Assembly: GCA_003013855.2 (NCBI GenBank)
Contig: PVNU02004120.1
Coordinates: forward strand, 1 to 64,000
Direction: 5' to 3'
Length of the DNA: 64,000 bases
From: Liriodendron chinense
Taxonomy: Eukaryota; Streptophyta; Magnoliopsida; Magnoliales; Magnoliaceae
Both the position numbers and the translations under genes were made by a program. Every line of letters begins with the position of its first letter. Position 1 is the stretch's first letter. A model generated the notes under the pieces. That model made no database searches. It was not told where the DNA came from and saw only the letters and a program-made list of their open reading frames with translations. This document shows, one piece after another, positions 24,535 through 37,900 of the stretch.

Positions 24535-27500
24535 ATAAAACCAAAAGGCGTGGAAATACTCACCCCTGCTCGAATTCCCTAAAGGCCAGAAATTCTGATA
24601 AAAGGACTTGACGGAGAATGCACCCGAAGGAGAGGCGCTAAGTAAACAATTTGAGGAGCTCAGAGTAGAATAAATATTGTGAAGTCGCACCAATAGCCTT
24701 GCGAAATCCTCCACCTCGTCGTCACATAAAAATCTAAAACACAGGGGGGCACCACACCCCGCCACCCTCAGTGGTTAAGAAGCAACTGGCTACTGATACG
24801 TCCCTCGACGGTGATAGACTTGCTAATGATGGGAAATCCAACTCCAATGTACCATTGTTGAACCAATGATCCACCCAAAAACAAATCCGACTACCCCTCC
24901 CAAGGGAAAAAGACAAGCTAGATTTGACCAATGGGGCCACTGATATAACGGCTTTCCAAATTCTTGATGCGCAATAGAACAAAGATCTTCTAGTTTCCCA
25001 TCCCCCCTCTTCCACCCCATACTTGAATGCAATTACTTACCTCCATAGGCTCCCTTCTTCGGATCCAAACCTCCAATGTCGTTTGCCAAGTAATGCCTTA
25101 CTCATGGATTCCATGTCCATAATACCCACACCTCCCTCTGATAGCGGCTTGCAAACTTATTCCCACTTAAGAAAATAAAACTTGTGCTTTTCTTCAGCTC
25201 CTTGCCATAATAAGTCCCTCCGCAATTTGTTCAATCTATCCAATACAGATTTTGGACGTTTGTATAATGACATGAAATAGATAGGAAGGTTAGTTTTGAC
25301 TGACAAGATAAGGGAGGTGCTTTACAATATGAAGGATTTAAAATTAGTCAAAATAAAGCTAAGTATAAGGAGTGCAATTTTAGAAACAATAGGAAAGATA
25401 ATGAGGAATTAGTTATCATTGCTAACCAAGATGTTTCCCAAAATGACCACTTTTGATACCTTAAGCCAATAATTCATGACACTAAAGAGATTAAGAAGGA
25501 TGTTGCTCATAAATTCAAGCTGGGTGGAAGATATGGAGATGTGCATCTAAGGTTTTATGAGATCATCGTGTACCACTCAAACTGAAAGGGAAATGTTATA
25601 GTATAGCTATAAGACCAGCCACGCTTTATGGGACCGAATGTTGGACAGTTTAGGAATAACATGTTAATGGGAAGCATAGAACTAGAAATGAATGCACTCG
25701 AGGGGAAGTTAGGAGTCGGACCAATAGGTAATAAGATGGGGGAAAGCAAACTCATATGATGCGCAATGGAGATCAAGAACACCAACGGTTAGGAGTGAAT
25801 TGGAACAAACTGAAGGCCTCAAAAGGGCTAGAGGAAGGCCCAAATAGACGTGGATGGAGGTAGTAAGGAAAAAACTTGATGACCTATGGTCTAACTAAAG
25901 GTATTGACCTTGATAAAGTGGAATGGTGGGAAATGATTCATATAGCCCACTCCGATTAGTTGGGATAAGGTTCAAACGATGATGGATGGATGACGTAGAG
26001 ATGTATCATCAATGCATGCCTATGAAACCTAAGGGAAATTTAATAACATAACTATAAGACCAATTATTGCTAGATTGGCAATTGAGAGGCTTGAACGAAA
26101 CATGAACAGAGGTTTGAGTGTCGTAGGGATGAGGATATTCAAATGGATGTAGGAAGACAATGATAGAATCAAGAATGAAGTCATCTGAAGGATGACAAGG
26201 ACAGAATCAAGAATGAAGTCATCTGAAGCAACCTAGATATAGTCCTAGTAAGTGATAAAATGATGAAGAGTATACATATTTGAAATCCTCTCAATATTTC
26301 AGAATTCTCTGACTTTTTTTTTCCTAAAATTCAACCATTTCGGGGTCGTAGCAGTTACAAGCAACGGTTTTCAGACAAGTTGTTACACCCACTATTACTG
26401 TTACAGAATACCTAAGCAGTTACGAAACAGCCAGTGCGGCTCTTACGTAACTGTTTTTTTGAGACTATTGTGGTACTTGTTTGCACTTGATTGGAGGACT
26501 CGAATGCAAAACTACCTTGGAGACTAGCCATCTTATGAAGCACGGAGTCATAGTTAGTCCAAGGGATTTGAATTTTGAACCATATCATCAGAGGGATTGC
26601 AGTCAATTGTACGATTGAAAACGAAAGATTCCCTCGTTTCAATGATATCTAATAAGCCCTTCGTTTGGTCATTGACGGTAGCTTACCATGAAGCTTTCAA
26701 CAAGTATCAACAAAATGATTCCTCTACTTATAAGGGATATACAATCAATCCTCTTTCACCAAGACAAACACCACGCCTGATGCAGGGGATTTTATGCTAT
26801 GCCCTAATTCTATATGTAAGTATGATCAATAGATGATATTCAAGTCATGAAAATTAATGCTAACTACTAACAAGCACAAAAGAATAGACAATTCCAACTA
26901 AAGAATAGTGATGAATCATTAGGGTCATGACCCTACCATGAAGTACATAAAAAAGTAAAGGGGGAGAATCCAAGGGATATGAGAATATTCCTAATCTAGC
27001 ATAAGTCAGTCCCAATCAAAGGGGAAACAACCCAAGCTAAGGAAGGAACTCACACGCGCAATCGTCCATACATGTGGACAGTCATCCGTCCGTACGGATG
27101 GTCGTACGGACGTGGGTAGTTGCCCACATGTAGACTATTTGAAGGTTTGGGGAGGTTAGATGAGGGAAAGAAAGGATGGAGGAGGAAGAAGAAAGAAGGA
27201 AAAGTTGTGGAGAAGCAATGATGGTTCAAAGGAAAGGGACGGTTCAAGAGTATGAAGGATCTTACCTTTTCATGTGCATAGAGAAGCCAAGATCCAAGGA
27301 AATTTGAAACCAGGGCGGAATCCTCACGCCCGAAGGGCCAATCCTGAAACCCTAGTCCTTCACAAGGAGGAGAAAAAAAAAACAATGCATAAATCTCATT
27401 CTGGGGCTGGACGTCCAGCCCATGACTTTTATATTAAATTTTCATGAAAATTACAAAATTGCCACTCATGTCCCAAATTTAAAATAACATAATCCAAACA

Positions 27501-30500
27501 TCGCATACCAAATCTAAACCATCTCTATGTCTCTAAATAATGTCTAGAACATGTGAAAACTGAAAAACAAGAAGTGGACCACCCGAGGTGGGCCCAGCGC
27601 AATCCAACGGCTAGATGGCCAAATCAGACGAAAGCAACGGTCCGATCTTCATCCAATCAAAGATCCATGGTCCATATAACCTCCGATCATCATCCCGCAT
27701 ACGCACGTCGCTAATGACCCTCCAAATGTGCATGTGCAAGTGCATGGGGTCTCGTGTCCCGTCAGAAAATGGACTCGATGGGCCCAACGTCCATCCACAT
27801 AAGATCCTCAGCTCCAGCACTGTCTACATCGCCTTCGTCTCTAGTACACTCTAAAAGGTGCACCACCGATGTCCGCATCAACGCCCCCTCATTTCATGAT
27901 TAAAATTACTATCTTGACCCAAGGGCCCTTTGAATATAAGTGTTGATTTTTCTATGGAAAGAACCGGTGTTTCCATCACTCCTACGTCACTCGTCTCTGA
28001 GGAGTCGAGTGTACACATTGTTGAGATTGGATATGGTTTTTTTTTTTTTTTTACTGATGATCAAAATTTTATAAATAGAAAACGGTCAAAGCCAAAAAGA
28101 GCAAAATAAAACAAGAAGACAGAAAAAATAAAAATAAAAAACTATACCACCACCCAAAATCCTTTACAAGTCGGCCCAACTTTCCGAGAAAGAAGCCACA
28201 GCCGTCGAGGCCACAACCCAATCAATAACATTCCTCTTCGGAATCTGGAAAACCTCCTCTACTTGGCTCGATCGGATAGGGTTTCAGCACAAATGGGTTC
28301 AAAATCATGATTCAATCCTCCTAATAACTCAAATATCTTTCGTGTTTCTATAATTTGATCATCTTTCAAACAAAAGAACCTGAAATCGTTAAAACGTTCC
28401 AATTCCTACCGGAAGGTTCAAATTTTTGTGTAATATTCTGCGACCAATTTCTCCCTCTGGCGAAGAGAAGCCATCTCCTAATTTAACTGGTAGATCCAGA
28501 TAACCTTATTTTGATCTGAATATAACTAATGTATTTTATCCCAAACTTCTTTAGTGGAGGAAAGAAAGTACAAGCCCCTACTAATGTCTTCACTCATAGA
28601 ATTCAACAATCAACGACATAACAAGGTGTCGGCTTGCCAATCCTGACATCTAGAATCTTCCTCATATGGTTTAACTAAATCCCACTAATGTATCCAAGAT
28701 TTTACTTGCCTCCAATAAAAAAAAAATTCAAAATGATAATCACTTTATTAAGAAAGGCCGAAGCCAAAAAACAAAATACAATAGAAAATAAAATAAAATA
28801 CAATCAAAGACCCTCTACAACTTTGACCACAACGCAAGAAATTGTTCAGAGACTAATACATTAGATGTTTGCGCCCACTCCTTCACATAAAATTTTGCCC
28901 TATTGAAAACTTTCGTAAAAACAACCCCTTTGATTTACGAAACAATGATTGTTCATCTCCAATCAAAAATTCTATAAAATTGCTGGAAGACACAAGTGGC
29001 AAACACGCTTTCCAACTTTACCTTTGCCCCCCTTCGAGCCAAGCTAAGAAAAACTAAGTGAATTTGGAACAACCCATGCAATTCCAAATAGCTTGAAGAA
29101 CCTTCCCATATCTTTGTAACCAAAAAACAATGGATAAAGAGATGATCAACCGAATCCCCATCTTGAATGCATAATAAAAACACATTTGTAATAATCATGT
29201 GACACTTACGCTAGTTATCAACTGTGAGAACCTTATTCCTCCCCACTAACCAAGCAAAAGCCGCCACCTTTGAAAGAGCACCATAATGCCAAACATGTGT
29301 CGTATGACACTCGAACTACTCTCTTTTATCGCCATCAATCATTATAAGTAAGGATTTTACCGAAAACTGACCAGATTTTTCTTTAAGCCACACCATCGAA
29401 TCAACATCTAAAATGGACGGCTGACAATTTGAGAGCATCTCTAACAACCTGACCAACTCCACCTCTTCATCATTCATATTTCTTCTATAAGGAGACACCC
29501 AAATAATATCCTCAACATGAACAAAGAAACAACAATCAATATTTTCACTGCTTGTGACCATTGGCAGGAAATTGTTTTCAGCCAGCTTAGTAATCATTAT
29601 TTGGAGACTTTGATTTTCAGAATGATGCGCCTCAGAGGCCCATTCAGACATATCCCAGATGTAATATCGGAATGAGACACAACCATCAAGACAAAATTAC
29701 AATAACAAAGGACCTAGATGTGAATATTCATACGAGTAACAAAGTGCAGCTAAAAAACTTAAAAGTCCAATTATTTCAGGCGTTCAAGGGTCAATAAGAG
29801 GAAAAAAAATGGATGATGAAAATCAGCAAGAAACCCAAAGATTAGGTCCAGATCTGATCATACCTTCAAGATCAACTATGTAAACAGATGCATTTCACAC
29901 AGCAGTACTTGATGAACAGCCAAACAGTATGAATAAAGAGCAACAAAAAACTAGTATTAACAACCCAAAGTTGCTTGATAGGGAATGAACGCAGTTGAAC
30001 TAAAAACCAAAATAAACCAATTTCTTTCAGAGGTCCGCAATCATGTACAGATTCAACACACGAAAAAAAGGCCAGAGGGGTAAAGTTTAAGATCCAAACT
30101 CCAAGGGATCAACAGTTGAGATCGATTCTAGACTGCATTTCTTAAAATAGAAAAATGGAAATTCGACCTCTAAGGAGACAAAAATGCCCAAAAAAATGTC
30201 ATAAATCACAATAAATCCACCTATATTCAAATCTGCTCTTGATCTTCACCTTTGATAAGTGGAAATGGGCCCAACTTGATGTAGTTGATCATACGGTCCT
30301 GACGAAGCAGATGGTTTAAAATTTGTGAAACTGGGAAAGAAACCACACTATGATACCATGTGGTGAGATCTAAATCTCACAAACAAAAAAAAAAAAAAAA
30401 AAAAAAAAACAAGGGAGGATGCTTGAATGAAGACAGTTCTTCTTTTCCACTTCATTTCTCAGGAAGGATACGATTTTTTTTTTTTTTGTTGGGGTGGGGG

Positions 30501-33500
30501 GGGGGGGGGGGGGGGGGGGCGGGGGGCCAAAATTTATTAAATAAAAAAAAATAAAAAATAAAAACTCGTGAAGAGCAAGCAAAGAATACAACAACCAAAA
30601 ATCAAGCAGGGGGAGCGACAGAAATGGTCTTAACATTATAAGCCCAACCCTCCATACGAAGAGTGACTTTTGTAATAACCCCTTCGGCCCTCACCAGAAC
30701 ATTTCTAAAACCACACCCATTTCATCCCCCCCCCCCCCCCAATAGCCTGCAATAATTAGCAGGCTCCACGCTGCTTTTCCTAACTTCCCTACTCCATGAC
30801 AAGCCCAAAGGAAATCTTCTACCATTGTCAGCATTACCCACTCCTGCCTGGAATAAAGAGAAGAAATAGTTCCACAATTTCCCTGCAAAGGGGCAATGGT
30901 TGAATAGGTGATCGATCATCACTTCACTACCCATGCACAACAAACAAATATTAGGGAGGATCCTAGTGCTCTGCAAATTATCGATGGTAGGGATTCTCTT
31001 GCGACACATAACCACACCAAAACCACCGGCCGAGGGGCCCATAAAACCAATGAAGGAGAGGCGACGCATTGGATCCGAGACCAACCCAAAAAGCAATTTC
31101 ACGGAGAACTTCCCAAGCGCATCTCTGGTCCAAATAACAGAATCTACTTCTTGCCCATCAAACTCGACATTCGCTAAAACCTCGAGGAGGCTAGAGAACT
31201 CATTAAACTGTGTCCAATAACTCCCTGTGACACGGAGGCGCTCAAACTATCGAGTTTCCAGTAACTGAATAACAATCTGCCACTATGACGAGACAGTTGT
31301 AAGCCAAATGAGCAATTTAAAGAAACATAACTTGAAGCGCTTGGTCGGCACACTAAACGTCAGCCCTAGAACCGAATGCAAAGCCCCTTTTCCAAGAGTA
31401 AAGGACATGCCCCTATGCACAATATAATCAATGGACGCAGCTGCTTTCCAAATTCCAGAGGCCCGGTACAAAGTGGAAGATTTCACGAACCAACCACGCT
31501 CCTGCTTGCCATACTTGACAGCCACCACTTCTCTCCACAGGTTCCCTTGCTCAACTCCAACCCATTTTCCCAACAACGCTGGCATTCATATCCCCCAACT
31601 GCTTAATACCTGCCCCTCCTTAATCGGCCTGCAAACCCCATCCCAATTTAGGAGATGAAACTTTTTCCCCTTATTAGGGCCTTTGAAAAAAAATCATGCA
31701 TCGTCCTTTCTAACCTCGAAAGAACCACCTTCGGGCATTGGAATAAATACAAGAAATAAATGGGCATATTAGAAAAAGCTGACTTGACGAGGATTAAACG
31801 ACCTCCTAGAGACAGGAAGGATGCAACTTATAGAGAGAGGAATATCTAACCTTAGAAAATACAGGTTAAGACCTAATTAATAAATGATAAGAATGAATCT
31901 AAATAAAATATATTTTAGAAATGGTACATTTGAGTATAGAAGAAAGGACACCCAAATATGTATAGTAATCCGCAGGAGTATGCACGAGGTGAACTCTTTC
32001 CACACCAAGGGCTCAGTAAAAGAGGAAGGTTGATGTCTGATGAGAAGCAGATCATAAAATTTTGTCAATTGACCATTTCAAGCCAAACTCAAATTGTTGG
32101 GAGAAACGCTGAGATGATGATGATGATGATTTGGTAGAATGAAAATGACTCCCCAACAAGGAAACAATCTAATGGAACATTTACTAACCTTCCAAGAGAC
32201 TTCAAGACTCATATGAACCAACTTTAAACTGCTAATAGCTGAAGGGACGCGTAGACACAAAAGCAAGCAAAATTTCTCTATTTGATAGTTTTTGAGTACA
32301 TAATACATTTGCAGTAATCTAATAAAAACAGAATACTGTGAAAGAGTAAAAGATGGAGGCAAATAAGCCTCTATTCAATAGCAGACCTTAAACACATTTC
32401 TTTGTGACAAAAGCCAAACATCTCAATGGCAACAATATAAATATTCAAAGTTAATCCGCAGCCTAAAACAAGGGTAAAAAGCTAGTAGCCAAGACAGTTC
32501 TAGGTAGACGCCAAGCATATGATTGTGCTAACATTTCTATTAAGCCTAAATTCCATTGAGCAAAGTACATGTTTTCTTTTACATAAGTCTTCAAGCCACA
32601 CAGCTGAGCTCTCATTACACAAGCTCTCTCAGCATGACACTGTTGCATTATACTTTCACACAAACAGTCATTAGAGAGTTACTCTCAGATTTAGTAAAAC
32701 AGATCAAAGGTAAACTGCATGTGATATTAAATGAGTCTTCACCTGTTCATGAAACTTATCCTGAGAACAGAAACTAATCAATCAAATTACCATTGACCTA
32801 TGTTATAAAACCAATGCAAATACTTCCACTGTAGAAGATAATGACAGCTGTATTTGGATGTAACAAACGTGACAATTTCTATGAAGAAATCACTATTTTA
32901 CACACGAAGCCCAACTCGGAAGCAAGACATGATATCAGTATTGGCAGCAAATTGGGAGAAGCAAGTGCATGTCAAGCCCCTGTAAGACTATAGTAGGACC
33001 ATTGATAGAGCAGAAAGTAAACCAATTTCACAGCATGAGTATATCAGCCCATGCTGTACTTCCACAGCTATAACTGTTGAAAGAAGACCAAAAACACATG
33101 GATATCCTAACAGTTTAAGTGAGCTCGACATTTGGATGAAACAAAAGTGACTGCTTCCACAGGGATCATAATCTTGCACATGAAGCCCAAGCAAGCAGAA
33201 AAACATGATGATACAACATCAACACTGGCAGCCAATTGGGAGAAGCAAGCAGAATGTGAACCCCCCACCCACCATTAAAATCCGAACAGAAAGCAGAATC
33301 TAAGCCCGTCAACTTAGTTCGCAGCATCAGTATAAGAGCTCACACTGTACTTCCACAACATAATTATTGAAAGATGAGTAGAAAATGCTTGGGAAGCCTA
33401 ACAGTTTAAGTGAGCTCAATATGTTAAACCTCTATATCCATTACTGTCCAGTAAACAACAAAGAGAGCACGTTATCCATGGAAAGTGTGCTTTGTGCATT

Positions 33501-34841
33501 TGGCCTTTGAATAAATATATCATGAATTACCGTCTTCTAACAACTAATACATTTCAGCAAGAACCACCATAATTGTTGCTTATCCATAGAATGCTAGATG
33601 AACCCCCAACATACAGAGAACACCATCAAGACCTATTATACATTTCCACCTAACACAATAAGCATATAATCAAAAGATAGGCAAAACCTAGTGTTCCTAA
33701 ACCAGATCAGGAACCATGGTGTTACATACTGGATGATATGTATCGTACCATTACCAACCTCTAACAGTCTTGTACCCAGAGCATTACATGCTACATATAC
33801 ATTGCAGAGTAGAAATTGTGCAGCACTGGGACAATATATTAAAATAGCATTGTATCCCATTCTTATCTCCTGCGACATATCATTCTGGATGGTTCAATGC
33901 AAAAGAATAAAGAATAAATTATTTCCATCAAATCTAAGGATGATCTAACCCACACACATAGAATACAATATTATTACATTAACCCTCCGATTTTATTATT
34001 CAAAATCTATTTTTTTCCATATCTCTATTTCTGATTTTTTCCTTATTTTTTATCATCATCAATATGATGCATTCTCTAATAGAGATGTCTAGTGCCTTGG
34101 TGATAACACCCCCACTGGCAAAGCTTGCATAGACCTTGGGGGGGAAGCCAAGTGTTTTATTTAAAGCATGGTGAAAACTCTAAATTGTCACCTAACACTT
34201 TGCATGATGGACCTCTTAAGGTTACTTAATTCACTCTCCAAATCTCAACAAAGACAACAAAGTTTCCTATGCAAAATTTGTCTCAACTTCTCAACCAAAT
34301 AGACAATTAGGAGAAACATTTTTTCAGTGGCAGAACAAAATCCCATCTATTTCCAGTAGACAGTTCTTAATGCTAATTCTTACACGACAACGCAATTAGT
34401 GGTCAACGGGGTGAATTTCACTAGAACATCCATGCAACATAGAATCTGGAAGTAATTTGCATATGCCCAGAAATAACCACCTCTTAAATCATACGCAGCC
34501 CAGACCATTAGAACAGGCCTACTTTCAGAAGGAACTGATCTCAACATAAGCTGAATGGCTAACCAGATAAATAAAAGATATGGATTTGTCAAACCTGAAC
34601 CAACTCCTTTGATGAACAAATTAAATAAAACAAGCCATCAGTTACTATGAATAAGAACTCTCCAACAAAAAATACCTTTCGGGTTAAGCAGCAATTCATG
34701 TATGTATTGAACACCTCTAGTTGGACCATGTAGCTATCATTCTACAGGTTGTTAACTTGTCCTCAAATGCTTAAAATTTCACATATACCAGATAGTACAA
34801 CAGTTTATGTGTAAATATATATAAATTGTCAGTGATAACAG

Positions 34842-34916
<75 letters not shown>

Positions 34917-37900
34917 CAAAGCAAGAGAAGCAATCCTAAAAAAAAACCTCGACAACAGTTAAAACATTTGTTAGAACAACCACTCTCATGTTTTGCAGCC
35001 ATCATGATAACTCATATTAAGGAGGATAAAGCAGGATTGCCAATGTATTGACAGACTAGCATGTCTAATGCATACATGACCAATGAATCACTCTGCCAAA
35101 AAATGATCATGCAACCTGCACCCCTATCATTTAAAATATCAATCAATCAACTAAGCATCCAAGGATATTCCTTTTTACGGCCTTTTTCACTTGCCCTGTC
35201 ACGAAGATGACTAAGCCGCAACAGCTCCGTTTCCAACCACTGTTGATCAGGAGAAAAATAATCATGAATAGGAACTGCCATGTACAAAAACTCAGTCTTG
35301 GATATGACTCAATGGAACAATGATCAATTACACACAAGGGTGGCTTACACCCTTCCAAAGAAATAAATATCAAAAGAGGTTTATTACTAAGATGCTCACA
35401 TCATTGACTCTCACTGCCTGGAGGGCCCTTGCTTTTTCTTGAACCTCTCCCTACAATAAGCAACAACCAGAATCTCTTTTCAAGATAACTAGGATCTCCT
35501 TTTAACATAACAACAAGAAATGGAAGGAACAGCATAATATTACCACTTTTAGGCGAGGAATCAATCCACATTTTATGCTTTGACGCAAACGCTTGCATTC
35601 TTCCTGGAAATTAAAAATAAATCATCAAAAAACTGAACAGAGTTTTAAAGCGTTCATATGTGAAAACATAGAAGTAGTCATTTGACACCACAATGCACTT
35701 AACTACTAACACTGACTTGGAAGCTGCCTCAGAATGGTACCTTAACAAAAATGCACTCTCGCTATTGCAAACGTGAGTTACCTTTTCAAATAAGTTGATT
35801 GCAAAAGACATATATGGTGCCTTTGCAATAGAGCAGATACAAGTTAAAATACATTGCAACAGAAAAAAGGCTCAGAAAATTTCTATTGCAAAGTAGATTG
35901 CAGAATTTGTCTATCCAGTCAGACACTTCAAGGCACAAATGATGATGCAACTTGAAAATGAAAACCATCAAAATTAAGCCGCTGGCAACCAACCGGAGGT
36001 GGCTGCCATTTTTTACATTTCTTAGTTGGGACAATTATCCTATTATTCATTCATAATTAAGAGGTATACCAGCACCAACATGCACGTTCGCACGGCACAC
36101 TCCCATCTTGGAAAATTGGTGGAATAACTGAGTGGCAGACAAGGTGGCGGCCCCAACCATCATGATGATACCATATACAAAGATCTGGTCTGCTCATAAG
36201 GCAGGTAACTCAAGTTAAATGTGTACTGTTGATAACCATTGGTTCCTCTGTATAGGAGTGGCATAAGTGATCGGTAGACTAGCCTGATTTTTACATGTAA
36301 TCATCTTCATAGTTGGGCCCAACTTGTATACCACTCAGATGTCCGCCATTATGGGTTGCATGCTGCAAGTGATGAGGGTGAGTGTGGGTCCAAAAAACAT
36401 CCATAATTAACATCGTGAATAATGTTCTTTCTACCAAAAACCTCAACTCCGACCCTTTCATATCAAAAAACAACAATGGACTGATTGCAGATAACAGAGG
36501 CACAAATGTGGACATGAAAACAACTTGGGCATTTACCAAAAAGAAAAAGGATATGAGTTAGAAGGTTGGTATCCATCTCCTGGAACACTTTAATGGGCAG
36601 AATTTGGTAGCTGCAGAAAGCGACTCTTGGTAATGGAAACTGGAGAAGGAATGGACTTTTTTCAGTGAAATCATTTTAAACATTGCTAGAGTGGTTGTTA
36701 GAGAGGACAGGGACCCAACAGCCCATATTTGGCGTTATCATTCCTCGCTCAGGTGGTTAGACAGTGGATTTGGATGGCTACCAAATATAAAATTCTCAAC
36801 ATCAGCCACCTGACAGCAAGAACGACCAAGTTTTGGATGGCTAGACCATAAATATATGCATCCTTGCCTTCAGAGTTGGATGTCGGTGGAACATTGGTTC
36901 AAGAATTACAAATTAATGAGGTAAGTTAAGCATGAGCTCCTCAGCCTTTTTGGGACAACTTAATTAATGCCAGGAACAATCAAGGTTTTCATCCAACCAT
37001 GGAACGGCAAGGGGGATGCTATGGTAGAAGAACAAATGCCTATGGCAGCTGACCATGATTGTGGGATTTTGGTCTATTTGAAAGGAATGTAACAACATGA
37101 CTTATTGAAATAGAGGGCATCAATAGCTTTTGTGGAGTGTACATGTCACCAAAGTGTAGACTTTTTGAAGGACGATTCTTTCAATGACCAAATTGTAGAT
37201 CTTTGGGAGGGAATATCCTTTTCATAAGGGGGTGACAATCTCTGATCAGTATGCCTTTTATTTCCTTTTCGAATAAAAAATTTTAGTTGCCTTTCATAAA
37301 AATAAAATAAAAGTGGATTGATGTAGGCGGACAGCCCGTTGTAGCAACTTTTGCCAAGCAATGATGACGTTTCCTATTTCGAATGAGTGAAAATTAGATT
37401 TGAGAGGCTGCTCCCAAATAGCTTGGGACAAGGATACAATGATGATGATTAGTCGATGATGATGAGTATGATGAATTAGAGGCACAATGCATATTATGAC
37501 TAATATTCTGATATCTCAACTTCTACCCTTTCACATAAAATGTATACGATGGACTGACAGCGGACAGTGATCAATGAATAAAAGATAAGAGCGTGATAAA
37601 TCAGCCAATGTTATCAATGTCACAGGTGCATGGTACAAAACTCAAGCTTATTCACAAAATCCCATGTGTCAATCAATATATTGCATCATTTGCATGTGTC
37701 GCAGATTATATCACGATATTTAGAATAACTCAATATATTGTTCCTCTTCCATTCAAAAAAGTACTAAATATTGATCAGCTGTTACATACATATATGACTG
37801 GGCTATTCAAGAAAAAAAGAGAGGAAAAAAACGAAAAAACAAAAAGTTTTCACAAGTCCACTCAAGTCATTTTGCATCAGAACAACTTTAGTGGGGAAAT

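Larger units (their letters stand above)
23360..25985 (+). pseudogene. RTE-type LINE reverse transcriptase remnant, split by an L1-type LINE
   Basis: The plus strand before 23933 reads in mixed frames: EWRKSVMVPT, RELIEWVLGKK, SISMIKDM, APGSALSACLFALVMDKLMTHLQEEIPW and the palm motif region (MLFVDA). After the inserted LINE, the frame resumes at 25298 with LTDKIRE and continues to the C-terminal hallmarks KRARGRPK, TWMEVVRKKLDD. The 3' end GATTAGTTGGGATAAGGTTC is near 25955. Stops and frameshifts throughout. Same family as 2850-3930. Confidence 0.8.
30359..31860 (-). mobile_element. Copia 5' LTR (partial), containing a LINE
   Basis: Sequence upstream (minus strand) of the primer-binding site is LTR by position. 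It is interrupted at about 30474 by a LINE and resumes after 31814. Its outer end could not be placed. Confidence 0.5.
17601..35168 (-). other. U12-type AT-AC intron of 17.6 kb in the NERD-like gene
   Basis: The 5' splice site reads ATATCCTTGG, a perfect ATATCCTT U12 consensus directly after AAGGA. The 3' end reads TCCTTGAC, 11 nt after the branch A ending in TTTGTTCCAC, so the terminal dinucleotides are AT and AC. Joining 35169 to 17600 at these sites gives an open frame and the conserved family sequence; no GT-AG alternative does. The intron is filled with LINE, LTR and copia sequence described separately. Confidence 0.88.

Noticed and set aside
24260..24544. Proline-run protein frames beside the G-run
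   Set aside because: The prolines come from the poly-C strand of a homopolymer in a dead LINE.
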